A DNA stretch of 23,629 bases from Moraxellaceae bacterium (lineage in GTDB: Bacteria; Pseudomonadota; Gammaproteobacteria; Pseudomonadales; Moraxellaceae): assembly GCA_030684415.1 (NCBI GenBank), contig JAUXNL010000460.1, positions 1 through 23,629 on the forward strand, written 5' to 3'. The notes beneath the pieces were generated by a model. It did not search any database. It was not told where the DNA came from and worked only from the letters and a program-made list of their open reading frames with translations. The translations under genes and the position numbers were made by a program. Position 1 is the stretch's first letter; every line of letters begins with the position of its first letter. Of the stretch, positions 1 through 7,312 are shown piece by piece.

Positions 1-688
1 GGCCATGTACACCGCCAAGTATCTTGATCTCGCCAAATTTGCCGAAGGCGAAGTCGCCCGTGCGGCGGCGGATCGGGTGGCCTTGCTGACGCCGGTGGTG
101 AAGGCCTATCTCTCGGACAAGGGATTCGAAGCCTGCGTTGATGCACAGCAGGTGTTTGGTGGCCACGGTTTCATTCGCGAGTGGGGCATGGAGCAGTTGG
201 TGCGCGACGTTCGTATCGCGCAGATTTACGAGGGAGCCAACGGCATTCAGGCGCTGGACCTGATGGGACGCAAGGTGGTGAAGAACAACGCGGCCTTTGT
301 TGCCACCTATGTCGCGGAAATGCGCGCTGCCGCGGCGCAGTTGAAGACCCCAGAAACGGCTCGGCTCAAGGCCGGTTTTGTGGCGGCCATTGACCGTCTG
401 GAGGCACTCACGCAGCGCGTGATCGAGCTGGCCGCCGGCAACCCGGATGAAATCAGCGCAGCATCGGTGGATTATCTGCACGTGTTCGGTCTGACCAGCT
501 ATGCCTATATGTGGGCACTGATGGCGGCCGTGGCGGAAGGCAAGGCCGCTAGCGATGCTTTCTATGCCGACAAACTCGCGCTGGCGGATTACTTTGCCGT
601 GCGTGTGTTGCCGGAAATCGAAGGCCGTGCGCAGATGGTGGAAGCCGGTGCGGCACCTTTGATGCGTTTTGCCGAGCAAGCTTTCTGA
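1..688 (+). CDS. Acyl-CoA dehydrogenase, C-terminal part (5' end outside window)
   Basis: This is the 3' end of a fatty-acyl-CoA dehydrogenase, the FAD enzyme that makes the first double bond in beta-oxidation. The reading frame is open from base 2, so the Met at base 5 is internal and the true start lies upstream. The segment FGGHGFIREWG followed by RIAQIYEGANGIQ is the classic C-terminal helical domain. The Glu of IYEG (codon 230-232) sits where the catalytic base is found in this family. About 150 residues follow it, which fits the long (about 600 aa) acyl-CoA dehydrogenases that carry an extra C-terminal domain. Substrate chain length cannot be told from this fragment. The gene ends six bases before a structured repeat. 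The family call is firm; the exact paralogue is unknown. Confidence 0.93.
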   Translation, partial: AMYTAKYLDLAKFAEGEVARAAADRVALLTPVVKAYLSDKGFEACVDAQQVFGGHGFIREWGMEQLVRDVRIAQIYEGANGIQALDLMGRKVVKNNAAFVATYVAEMRAAAAQLKTPETARLKAGFVAAIDRLEALTQRVIELAAGNPDEISAASVDYLHVFGLTSYAYMWALMAAVAEGKAASDAFYADKLALADYFAVRVLPEIEGRAQMVEAGAAPLMRFAEQAF

Positions 689-693
689 GAGCG

Positions 694-848
694 TGCTGAA
701 AAATGCCCACCCCGGGCTTTTTCCGCCCGCGATTCCGGTACCTGTCCGGAGTCGCTCCACGCTGAATCCATCACGCAAGCGTGATGGATTCGCGACCCGG
801 CCATCCCTGGCCGGGACACCTGCTGAAAAGCATGGTTCAGCCAGCGGC
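694..848 (+). repeat. Structured intergenic repeat, copy A
   Basis: First of three related copies of about 155 bp (others at 19973 and 22198). It starts with TGCTGAAAAA and carries hairpins in a fixed order. H1 pairs 698-708 with 714-723 and has a GGGCTTTTT side. H2 pairs 764-776 with 779-791 (13 bp). H3 pairs 796-803 with 808-815 (CCCGGCCA/TGGCCGGG). H4 is weak here (822-827 with 836-841). The copy lies directly after the acyl-CoA dehydrogenase stop codon and between convergent genes. H1 could act as a terminator. The type of element is unknown; a MITE-like or REP-like element would fit. Confidence 0.8.
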
Positions 849-864
849 TTCTACGCGTTGCTGC

Positions 865-909
865 CGCCCATGAAAAAGCCCGCGATCAACGCGGGCTTTT
901 TCATGGGCG
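865..909. terminator. Bidirectional rho-independent terminator
   Basis: A perfect 19-bp inverted repeat (865-883 with 891-909) has a 7-nt loop, a GC-rich core (GCCCGC/GCGGGC) and an AAAAA/TTTTT tract in the stem. It can terminate on either strand. It lies between the acyl-CoA dehydrogenase (+) and the PilZ gene (-), whose stop is only 16 bases away. Confidence 0.88.
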
Positions 910-924
910 CGTGGAGGCCTTGGG

Positions 925-1305
925 TCAATGTGTGACGCCAGGCTCACGCAGCAGGGCTTCGAGTAGAGAAAGTGACTCCCCTGTGATATTGCTGAAGCGC
1001 ATGCCGGCCCCATAGTGGGCCTGGTTGTTGGGGTTGTGACGGCACCAGACGCTCACGGCGTGCACCTTCAGTGCACTGGCGCCGGCGCCAGCTGGCAGGC
1101 GGATGTCGAGGGCATACTCGGTGTCGACCGCCAGCGGTGCATTGCAGATCAGCATCATGCCGGAGGCGCTGAGATCGGCCACGCGGCCGATCATGTCGTC
1201 TGTGCCGGTGCGGAACACGGGGAAAAACTGTTGCAACTGCAGCCGTGGCGCACGGCGCAATTCGGCGGTGCTGATAGGGGCGGGCTGGGAATGATGACTG
1301 GCCAT
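925..1305 (-). CDS. PilZ domain protein (probable c-di-GMP receptor)
   Basis: A 126-aa protein that is almost entirely one PilZ domain, the common bacterial receptor for cyclic di-GMP. Both parts of the binding signature are visible: an RRAPR stretch near residue 18 (RxxxR type) and DLSASGM near residue 44 (D/NxSxxG type). The C-terminal part has the expected beta-rich pattern ending in GAGMRFSNI. There is no second domain, so it probably acts by touching a partner protein. The ATG at 1305 is preceded by an AGGA-type ribosome site 8 nt away. It is divergent from the exported protein gene that follows. The target process cannot be inferred from the neighbours. The domain call is strong. Confidence 0.9.
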   Translation of the reverse strand: MASHHSQPAPISTAELRRAPRLQLQQFFPVFRTGTDDMIGRVADLSASGMMLICNAPLAVDTEYALDIRLPAGAGASALKVHAVSVWCRHNPNNQAHYGAGMRFSNITGESLSLLEALLREPGVTH

Positions 1306-1392
1306 GGGGCGATTCCTGCAGCAAAGGCGGATGATCCGTCAGCAGTATTGTCGGCAACTTGAGCGACAGCAATGCGACAAGTGTGGTGATGT

Positions 1393-2736
1393 GTGAGTTT
1401 TGCGAGCGGGTTGCCAGTATTGGACACAGGAAATGAAGGGCTTTTGTTGCGCCGCCAGTGGCGATGCGGCTTGGCGTTGTGGCTATTGCGGGTGCTGCTT
1501 TCGTTACCCGTTGTCGGTGCGCAGGCCTCAGGCACAGAGCTGCCAGTAGAGCCGTTGCCGGGCCTGCCGGTCGCCGGTCTTTACGCGGCTGGTGTTCATG
1601 CGGCACGTGTTCAGGCCGCTGGTGTTCAAACTTCCAGTGCTCAGGCTTCCGGCATTCTGGCTCAGGGTGTGCTGGTGCCAGTCGACGCGCAATCGTCGGT
1701 GCTCGAGATGGAATCACAGCCGGATGATGCACGGTCTGATGAAGCCTTGCCTGTGGCATCGTCAGTTGCCGCGGCAGTTTCGCCTGTCGAAACGACGGCG
1801 ACGGAAGATGCCGAGTCCGGTGAGAGTGACCCCAGTGTCACGATCCTGTCGGGCTGCATCCGTCGTGATGACGAGGGGCGCTTTGCGGGCTGGGTGGATT
1901 ATCAGCATTGTGTTTTTTCGGGGCGCAGCATGGCCTCGGCGCGCTGGGTGGATGATCTGTTTGGCGACTGGAGTGAAGACGATGCCAGTTTGCTGGTCCG
2001 GGTGATTGCCGAAACCGGCTGGGACGAAGAAACCGGTAGTGTCGTTGCCGCACGGGTCCGTGGCAGTGTGGATTTGCCCAATGCCCTGACGCGACTACGT
2101 CTGGTCATCAGTGATGAGAGCGAAGGCGAGGCCGGCACAACCGCACTGCCGGATGTTGCTCGCGAGTTGCGTAGCAATGCCGCTGTCGCCTTGCGCTGGA
2201 TTCCTTTTTTCAGTGAAGGTTTCCGCACGGATGTAGATGTCGGCACCCGTAGTGGGCCCGAAATTTATACTCGTTTGCGTCTGCGCAAGGTGTGGTCGCT
2301 GGACAATGACTCCTTGTTGCGGGCGGGGCAAACCCTGACCAATGGCAGTGACCGGGGAGCGGAGTCCGTCAGCCAGCTCGGGATTGAGCGGGCACTCAGC
2401 GAGCATTATGTGTTGGGCATTGATACGGTGTGGCGCCTGCGAGAAGCAGAAACGGCACCGGGCTTCAGTTGGTCGCACGGGGTATCACTGCTGCGGGCGG
2501 TGGGTGATGCTGGCGCGCTGTCATACGGGGCATCGGTGGCAGGGCATACACGGCCCTCTTTTCAGCGCGATAACCATGGCATCTGGCTGCGTTGGCGGCA
2601 GCAGTCCGCCTGGCGTGACTGGTTGTTTTATGAAGTTGAGCCGCGCTTGACGGCTTACCATGATCTTGGGCGGGATGTCGTGCCGTCACTGACGCTGCGC
2701 CTTGAGATGCAGTTCGGGCAATACGGGAAAAAATGA
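1393..2736 (+). CDS. Exported, probably outer-membrane beta-barrel protein of unknown function
   Basis: I do not recognise a named family. The open frame gives 447 aa from GTG 1393, but no good ribosome site precedes it. TTG 1444 or 1447 lies just after GAAGGG (1435-1440) and starts a convincing signal peptide (basic LRRQWR, a hydrophobic Leu/Val stretch, AQA cleavage site), so the true start is probably there. After cleavage comes an Ala/Val/Gly-rich, low-complexity, imperfectly repeated segment, then an acidic Ser/Glu stretch. The last 250 residues alternate polar and apolar residues in barrel-like strands (for example EIYTRLRLRKVW and PSLTLRLEMQFGQY). The protein ends in an aromatic-rich strand, as outer-membrane proteins do. 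Its TGA overlaps the ribosome site of the next gene, so the two are probably cotranscribed. Confidence 0.7.
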   Translation: MSFASGLPVLDTGNEGLLLRRQWRCGLALWLLRVLLSLPVVGAQASGTELPVEPLPGLPVAGLYAAGVHAARVQAAGVQTSSAQASGILAQGVLVPVDAQSSVLEMESQPDDARSDEALPVASSVAAAVSPVETTATEDAESGESDPSVTILSGCIRRDDEGRFAGWVDYQHCVFSGRSMASARWVDDLFGDWSEDDASLLVRVIAETGWDEETGSVVAARVRGSVDLPNALTRLRLVISDESEGEAGTTALPDVARELRSNAAVALRWIPFFSEGFRTDVDVGTRSGPEIYTRLRLRKVWSLDNDSLLRAGQTLTNGSDRGAESVSQLGIERALSEHYVLGIDTVWRLREAETAPGFSWSHGVSLLRAVGDAGALSYGASVAGHTRPSFQRDNHGIWLRWRQQSAWRDWLFYEVEPRLTAYHDLGRDVVPSLTLRLEMQFGQYGKK

Positions 2737-2746
2737 GGAGTGGTGC

Positions 2747-3181
2747 ATGGCATTGCAACTGGTACTGAAAGAACGCATGTCGGGCTGGATCGAGTTTCAG
2801 GACGACAGCCTGCCGAAGGGCCGGCATGAATTCGTGTTTGATGTGGATGCATCGACGTCTGCCATCTTGAACTTTGGTGCGGTGCGTGAATGTACCGGCA
2901 CGGTCAGTTTTGGCCACTTCCATCGTCCGGTGCCTGTTGAGGGGGAGTTGGTACTGCAATTGGGCGGCCCTTCTTATGACATGCAGTTCACGCTAGACGG
3001 TATTGGCTCGCTGCATCTCGCCGGGCGTAAGACCTACGATGTGCGTCGGCTGATTCCGTCGATGACCACGTTGCCCTTACTGGTGTATCGACAGGGCCGG
3101 ATTGTGGGGGAGGCAGAGTTGGTGTACCGCGACTCGGTGCTGACGTTTCCGCTCAAGGCCCTGCGCCTGCGGCTGGCGTGA
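2747..3181 (+). CDS. Small conserved beta-rich domain protein
   Basis: A 144-aa cytoplasmic protein without signal peptide or membrane segment. The ATG at 2747 has GAGGAG 6 nt upstream, so I prefer it to the in-frame ATG at 2702, which lies inside the previous gene. The pattern (ERMSGWIEF near the N-terminus, a central GTVSFG stretch, then LHLAGRKTYDVRR, a TTLPL stretch and GEAELVYRD) resembles, from memory, a small domain fused to or encoded beside cholesterol-oxidase-like GMC oxidoreductases. I cannot confirm this without a profile search. No catalytic motif is visible. It sits 10 nt after the barrel protein gene and 9 nt before the lipocalin-like gene, so all three probably form one operon. 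Confidence 0.75.
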   Translation: MALQLVLKERMSGWIEFQDDSLPKGRHEFVFDVDASTSAILNFGAVRECTGTVSFGHFHRPVPVEGELVLQLGGPSYDMQFTLDGIGSLHLAGRKTYDVRRLIPSMTTLPLLVYRQGRIVGEAELVYRDSVLTFPLKALRLRLA

Positions 3182-3190
3182 GGAGGGAGC

Positions 3191-4234
3191 ATGATGATTG
3201 ATCCGGTGGCATTTGCGATGCCCGACGCCCGCGACGGGCTGTATGAGTCATTCTATTTTCGCGGCACCAGTCTCGATGGACGACAGGCGTTCTGGCTCAA
3301 GCACAATCTGTTGCGCCGGCATGGTGAGCGTGGCGTCACTGTCGAAAACGCTCTCATCATTTTTGATCGCAAGACCGGCGAGGCGGAGGGGGTTTACGAC
3401 AAAGAAGACATGAGCCCGCAGGCATTTGCCGCGTTTGCCAAGGGCCATCACTGGGAAAATACCAGTGCCAATTTTGCCTCTGGCTCATTCTTCGATATTT
3501 CGCGGGAGGCCTTGCGCGGCAAGTTGCATACCTCGCGTGGTACCGCCAGCTGGAATCTGCAACTCAAGCGTTCGGATGATGTGCTCTATCACTTTCCCCA
3601 TGAGCAGTTTTACCGTCTGCCCTGGCCGAAAAAGAAAGTCATCACACGCGACTGCTTTTTGCGTTTCACGGGCCGGCTGAGTTGTGCCGGACTTGAAGCC
3701 GAGGGCGAGTTCATCGGTATGAACGGACATAACTGGGGCACTGAACATGCCCATGAATATGCCTATGCCGATTGCAATCTGTTTCGGGAAGAGCCTGGCG
3801 CTTACTTCGACGGGTTCTCGGTCAAGCTGGCACTGGCTCGAGGCTTGGTGAAAACACCGTTTCTGAGCATGGCCTCTCTGAAACTGGACGGGCATTGGCA
3901 TCACTTCAATGCCATCAGTCAGGTCTGGAAGCAGCGTGTGAACGCGCTGGATGATTACCGCTGGATACTGACCTTACAGAACGCGACCCATCGCCTGGAG
4001 GTGGCCATCGATGGCCAGAATCCGCGTGTCGAGCCATGGGTGGCCCTGCACTACGATCACCCGGACGGGCGTCGTTCGGTCATCAAGAACACCAAGTTTG
4101 CGAGTGGCCGCCTGCGGCTCTTCATGCAGGGCAGCAACGAAGTCTTGCGCGAGCTCAACAGCGATTATTTCGAGCTGGAAACGTTGCTGCCGGGCAATCT
4201 GCCCACCGCGAAGGGGTATGTCGGCATTCCCTGA
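3191..4234 (+). CDS. Conserved protein, possible AttH/CrtC-like lipocalin fold
   Basis: A soluble protein of 347 aa (346 from the second ATG). Two ATGs follow the strong AGGAGG (3181-3186); the second, at 3194, has the better 7-nt spacing. There is no signal peptide. The N-terminal FYFRGTSLDGRQAFWLKHNLL, a mid-protein GMNGHNWGTEHAHEYAYADCNLF and the all-beta composition resemble the CrtC/AttH/tocopherol-cyclase superfamily, whose members bind or modify hydrophobic lipids in a double lipocalin barrel. That family link is inferred from pattern and is not proven. The His/Trp/Asn-rich centre is the best candidate active or binding site. It closes the cassette that begins with the exported barrel protein and is followed by a terminator at 4257. 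A lipid or sterol ligand is a reasonable guess. Confidence 0.7.
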   Translation: MMIDPVAFAMPDARDGLYESFYFRGTSLDGRQAFWLKHNLLRRHGERGVTVENALIIFDRKTGEAEGVYDKEDMSPQAFAAFAKGHHWENTSANFASGSFFDISREALRGKLHTSRGTASWNLQLKRSDDVLYHFPHEQFYRLPWPKKKVITRDCFLRFTGRLSCAGLEAEGEFIGMNGHNWGTEHAHEYAYADCNLFREEPGAYFDGFSVKLALARGLVKTPFLSMASLKLDGHWHHFNAISQVWKQRVNALDDYRWILTLQNATHRLEVAIDGQNPRVEPWVALHYDHPDGRRSVIKNTKFASGRLRLFMQGSNEVLRELNSDYFELETLLPGNLPTAKGYVGIP

Positions 4235-4256
4235 CGAAACGCCTTGCGGCATCTGC

Positions 4257-4294
4257 ACATGAAAAACGTCCCGGAAACGGGGCGTTTTTCATGT
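4257..4294. terminator. Bidirectional rho-independent terminator
   Basis: The arms 4257-4273 and 4278-4294 pair along 17 bp with one G-T wobble and close on a GAAA tetraloop. The stem contains AAAAACG/CGTTTTT, so it works in both directions. It separates the lipocalin-like gene (+) from the hybrid kinase gene (-), which converge here. Confidence 0.9.
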
Positions 4295-4301
4295 GTCAGC
4301 A

Positions 4302-7109
4302 TCAGGCGGGTGTAGAACTGGTAGAGGGAGACCAGCGTAGCAGGGCATCCTGCAACTCGGTCATTTCTATCGGTTTGGAGAGGTGTTCGTTCATGCCGGA
4401 AGCGCGGCTTTTTTCGCGATGCTCATCCAGGATGTGGGCGGTCAGCGCCAGAATGGGAATCGGTTTGCGGCCGGTGAATCGCTCCCACTCGCGGATGGCC
4501 TGAGTGGCGGCATAACCATCCATGAACGGCATGTCGCAATCCATCAGCACCATGTCGTAGTCATTCCGGCTGACCTCTTCGACGACTTCGCGGCCATTGG
4601 CCACTACCACGGCATTGACGCCGAGCTTGCCGAGCATGCCGCGAATCACCTTCTGGCTGAGATGGTTGTCTTCGGCAATCAGGACGCGCAAACGCTTGAG
4701 CTGATCGCGGGCGTGCTGGTCGGGGGCAGGGGCTTCGTGCAGACGTTTGATATGCCCGAGCTCTTCCGCCAGTGCCTGCCGCAGGTGGCGCTCCGTGACC
4801 GGCTTGGTCAGCACCCGGCGGATGCCGACATTGCGCGCCATGGTGTGCGTGGGCGCAATGTTGATGCCGGTCAGCATCATCACGATCACATCGTTGCGGA
4901 TAATCGGATCTTCCTTGATGCGTGCGGCCAGTTGCAGACCGCTCATGCCCGGCATGTTGTGATCGAGCAGGATGATGTCGAACGGTTCGCCGAGATTGGC
5001 GGCATTACGCGCCACTGCCAATGCCTCGGCACCATTGTCGACACTGTGCACATGCATACCCCAGCGCCGGACCTGCTCCTCGATCACGCGATTGACGGTC
5101 TGGTTGTCGTCGACCACCAGCAGACGCAAACCGCGTAGCCATTGTTCTTCACGCTCACTGACCGGTTGCAGGACTTGCTGAGGCAGTAAGGGCAGATCAA
5201 ACCAGAACGTTGAGCCTTGCTTCATGACGCTGTCGACGCCGATTTCGCCGCCCATCAACTCCACAAGCTGTTTGCAGATGGAAAGACCAAGACCTGTACC
5301 TGTTTGCGGGCGGGTATTGTTGCTGCCTTGTTGATAGGGCTGGAAAACATCATCGTGCTGCTCGGCTGGAATGCCGATGCCGGTGTCGCGGACCTCCATA
5401 CGCAAACCCAGTCGCCCAGGCAGCAGTCGTATCTCGACCTCACCATGCTGGGTGAACTTGATGGCGTTTCGTAACAGGTTGCTGATCACCTGGCGCAGCC
5501 GCGTCGGGTCGCCGATGACCAAGGACGGAACTTGCGGTGCCACGGTCACGATCAGTTCCAGATGTTTTTCTTCCGCATGGGCACGGAACAGGTCGAGGCA
5601 CTCCCCCAGAAGCTCATGCAGATCGAAGGGCTCTTCCACGACAGACAACTTGCCGGCCTCCATTTTGGAGTGGTCCAGAATGTCGTTGAGAATGCGCAGC
5701 AAGGAGTTGCTGGACGCATGAATGGTGCTGACATATTCGCGCTGATTGGGGGTCAGAGGGGTATCGATCAGTAATTCGCTCATGCCCAGGATGCCGCTCA
5801 TGGGGGTGCGGATTTCGTGGCTCATCTGTGCGAGGAAGTCACTGCGGGCGCGTGACGCGGCCTCGGCAACAAGGGCGCGCTCGTGCTCGCTACTGGCTTC
5901 GTGACGCAGCATTTGCAAGCGTTGTGAAAGTCCCAGTGCCAACATCAGCGCCTCTACGCAGATGGCACTCAGCACCAGCCAGCCTGAACTGACGGGTATG
6001 CTCGCCAAGCCCAGCAAGGAAAGAGTGGCGGAGAGGATGGCGGCAGCAAGAAACAGGCGTGCAACAACATAGTAAAGCGCGGGACGAAAGCCGCAGCGCC
6101 AACTGACGATGCCGGCAACCAGCAGCAAGACGCCGCTCCACAGTGAGCTGTACACCGCGAGAATCGCGGCGTTATGTGTGCTGATCGTCAGCGCCAGCAG
6201 CATCAGGATGCCCAGCCCGGCGGCCTGCCATTGCATCAGGCGCAGGAAGCGTTGGCCGAAGCCGGGACGGAGGAAACTGCCGGCAAACAGGCTGGCAGTG
6301 ATCTGGGCCAGAAAAACCGTACTGATTTCGATGAAGTTCTGCAGGCGCGGGACGCGCAAGTATTCAACGCCGAGATAGCCTGCCTCTGCCAGCAGATAGG
6401 CCAGAATGGTCAGGAGGAACAGCACGTAATAAAGGCTGGAGCGATCACGCCAACTGGTGTGCAGTAGCAGCAGGTTATAGAGGGCAAGCCCGAGGATGAT
6501 GCCGATCCCGCTGCCGAAGAACAGCATTTCATGGCGGGCGCTGCTGGCCGTGGCGACCGGTGTGCCCAGAAAGATGTCGGCGTTCAGGCCCAGTTCGGTT
6601 TCAGCACGCAGGTAATAGGTGCTGGTACGGCCGGCGGGGACATGAAGGCGGAACCAGTAATTGGGCGCTGCTTCGTCTGCAATGATGGCGGCACTGCGCA
6701 CACCGGCAGTCCTCACGCCATAGGCATGGCCACTGCTGTCCGGCTCATACAGGGCAATCAGTCCCAGACTGGGCCGCCGGATGTCCAGCAGGAGTTCGCG
6801 CGGCTGCTCATCCGGGTTGTGAATGCTGAAACGGAACCACCATCCCGAACGGGTCAGTCCCAGTTGGAGGTCTGGCTGGCCGACACTGGTGAAACGTTGG
6901 CTGAAAGAAGGACTGAGGACTTCAGTGAAGGAGAGGTTGCGTTCGCTGTCTTCGAGTTGTTCGAGGTAGTCGCCCAGAGGCAGCCGTTCAAAGCTTTCTG
7001 TCAGCATGAGGACGGGGCCGGCGAAGCTTGGGCCGGACCAGCAAAGGCAGCACAGCAGCAGGAACAGCAAGCGTCCTTTGACGCGCCTCCCCTGGCGTTG
7101 CCTCTCCAT
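4302..7109 (-). CDS. Hybrid sensor histidine kinase with 7TMR-DISM sensor and two receiver domains
   Basis: A 935-aa membrane sensor kinase. ATG 7109 is chosen because AGGAG lies 8 nt upstream and a clean signal peptide follows; the frame also extends to an ATG at 7214. Order (numbered from Met 7109): signal peptide 1-31, periplasmic DISM-type beta domain about 35-185, seven-helix region about 195-395, a short linker, then the dimerisation helix with phospho-acceptor His431 in SHEIRTP. The ATPase domain follows with Asn548 (N box), DTGIGIP 575-581 and GTGLGL 604-609. Two receivers follow, with phospho-Asp716 (Lys769) and Asp857 (Lys912). No HPt domain is present, so an HPt protein elsewhere would be needed for a full relay. 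It is divergent from the adenylate cyclase gene. The DISM sensors I know of bind carbohydrates or other small ligands; the ligand here is unknown. Confidence 0.93.
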   Translation of the reverse strand: MERQRQGRRVKGRLLFLLLCCLCWSGPSFAGPVLMLTESFERLPLGDYLEQLEDSERNLSFTEVLSPSFSQRFTSVGQPDLQLGLTRSGWWFRFSIHNPDEQPRELLLDIRRPSLGLIALYEPDSSGHAYGVRTAGVRSAAIIADEAAPNYWFRLHVPAGRTSTYYLRAETELGLNADIFLGTPVATASSARHEMLFFGSGIGIILGLALYNLLLLHTSWRDRSSLYYVLFLLTILAYLLAEAGYLGVEYLRVPRLQNFIEISTVFLAQITASLFAGSFLRPGFGQRFLRLMQWQAAGLGILMLLALTISTHNAAILAVYSSLWSGVLLLVAGIVSWRCGFRPALYYVVARLFLAAAILSATLSLLGLASIPVSSGWLVLSAICVEALMLALGLSQRLQMLRHEASSEHERALVAEAASRARSDFLAQMSHEIRTPMSGILGMSELLIDTPLTPNQREYVSTIHASSNSLLRILNDILDHSKMEAGKLSVVEEPFDLHELLGECLDLFRAHAEEKHLELIVTVAPQVPSLVIGDPTRLRQVISNLLRNAIKFTQHGEVEIRLLPGRLGLRMEVRDTGIGIPAEQHDDVFQPYQQGSNNTRPQTGTGLGLSICKQLVELMGGEIGVDSVMKQGSTFWFDLPLLPQQVLQPVSEREEQWLRGLRLLVVDDNQTVNRVIEEQVRRWGMHVHSVDNGAEALAVARNAANLGEPFDIILLDHNMPGMSGLQLAARIKEDPIIRNDVIVMMLTGINIAPTHTMARNVGIRRVLTKPVTERHLRQALAEELGHIKRLHEAPAPDQHARDQLKRLRVLIAEDNHLSQKVIRGMLGKLGVNAVVVANGREVVEEVSRNDYDMVLMDCDMPFMDGYAATQAIREWERFTGRKPIPILALTAHILDEHREKSRASGMNEHLSKPIEMTELQDALLRWSPSTSSTPA

Positions 7110-7312
7110 TACAGCGACTCCTGAACCGGCGGGGCAGTCGCAGTGGGTACGACTGCCGGATGAACAAAACCTGCTGCAATTAAACCGGAGCCTCCTGACA
7201 AAGGCCAGCACCACCGGACGCCGACCGCAGGCAAATACCGACTGTGCGTCGGCACACTCAGGCAGGTAAGCTAGGCGCCCAACGGGATACGGATGGCAAC
7301 AGGGAGAGCACT

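Noticed and set aside
1348..1380. TTGTCG...CGACAA inverted repeat between PilZ and exported protein genes
   Set aside because: Only 6 bp per arm with a long spacer; this is expected by chance.
2095..2959. Minus-strand frames across the exported protein and small domain genes
   Set aside because: They overlap two genes with clear ribosome sites and have no recognisable motif.
5217..7124. Several long plus-strand frames opposite the hybrid kinase gene
   Set aside because: They mirror the codon structure of the kinase gene in a GC-rich sequence and show no protein family pattern.
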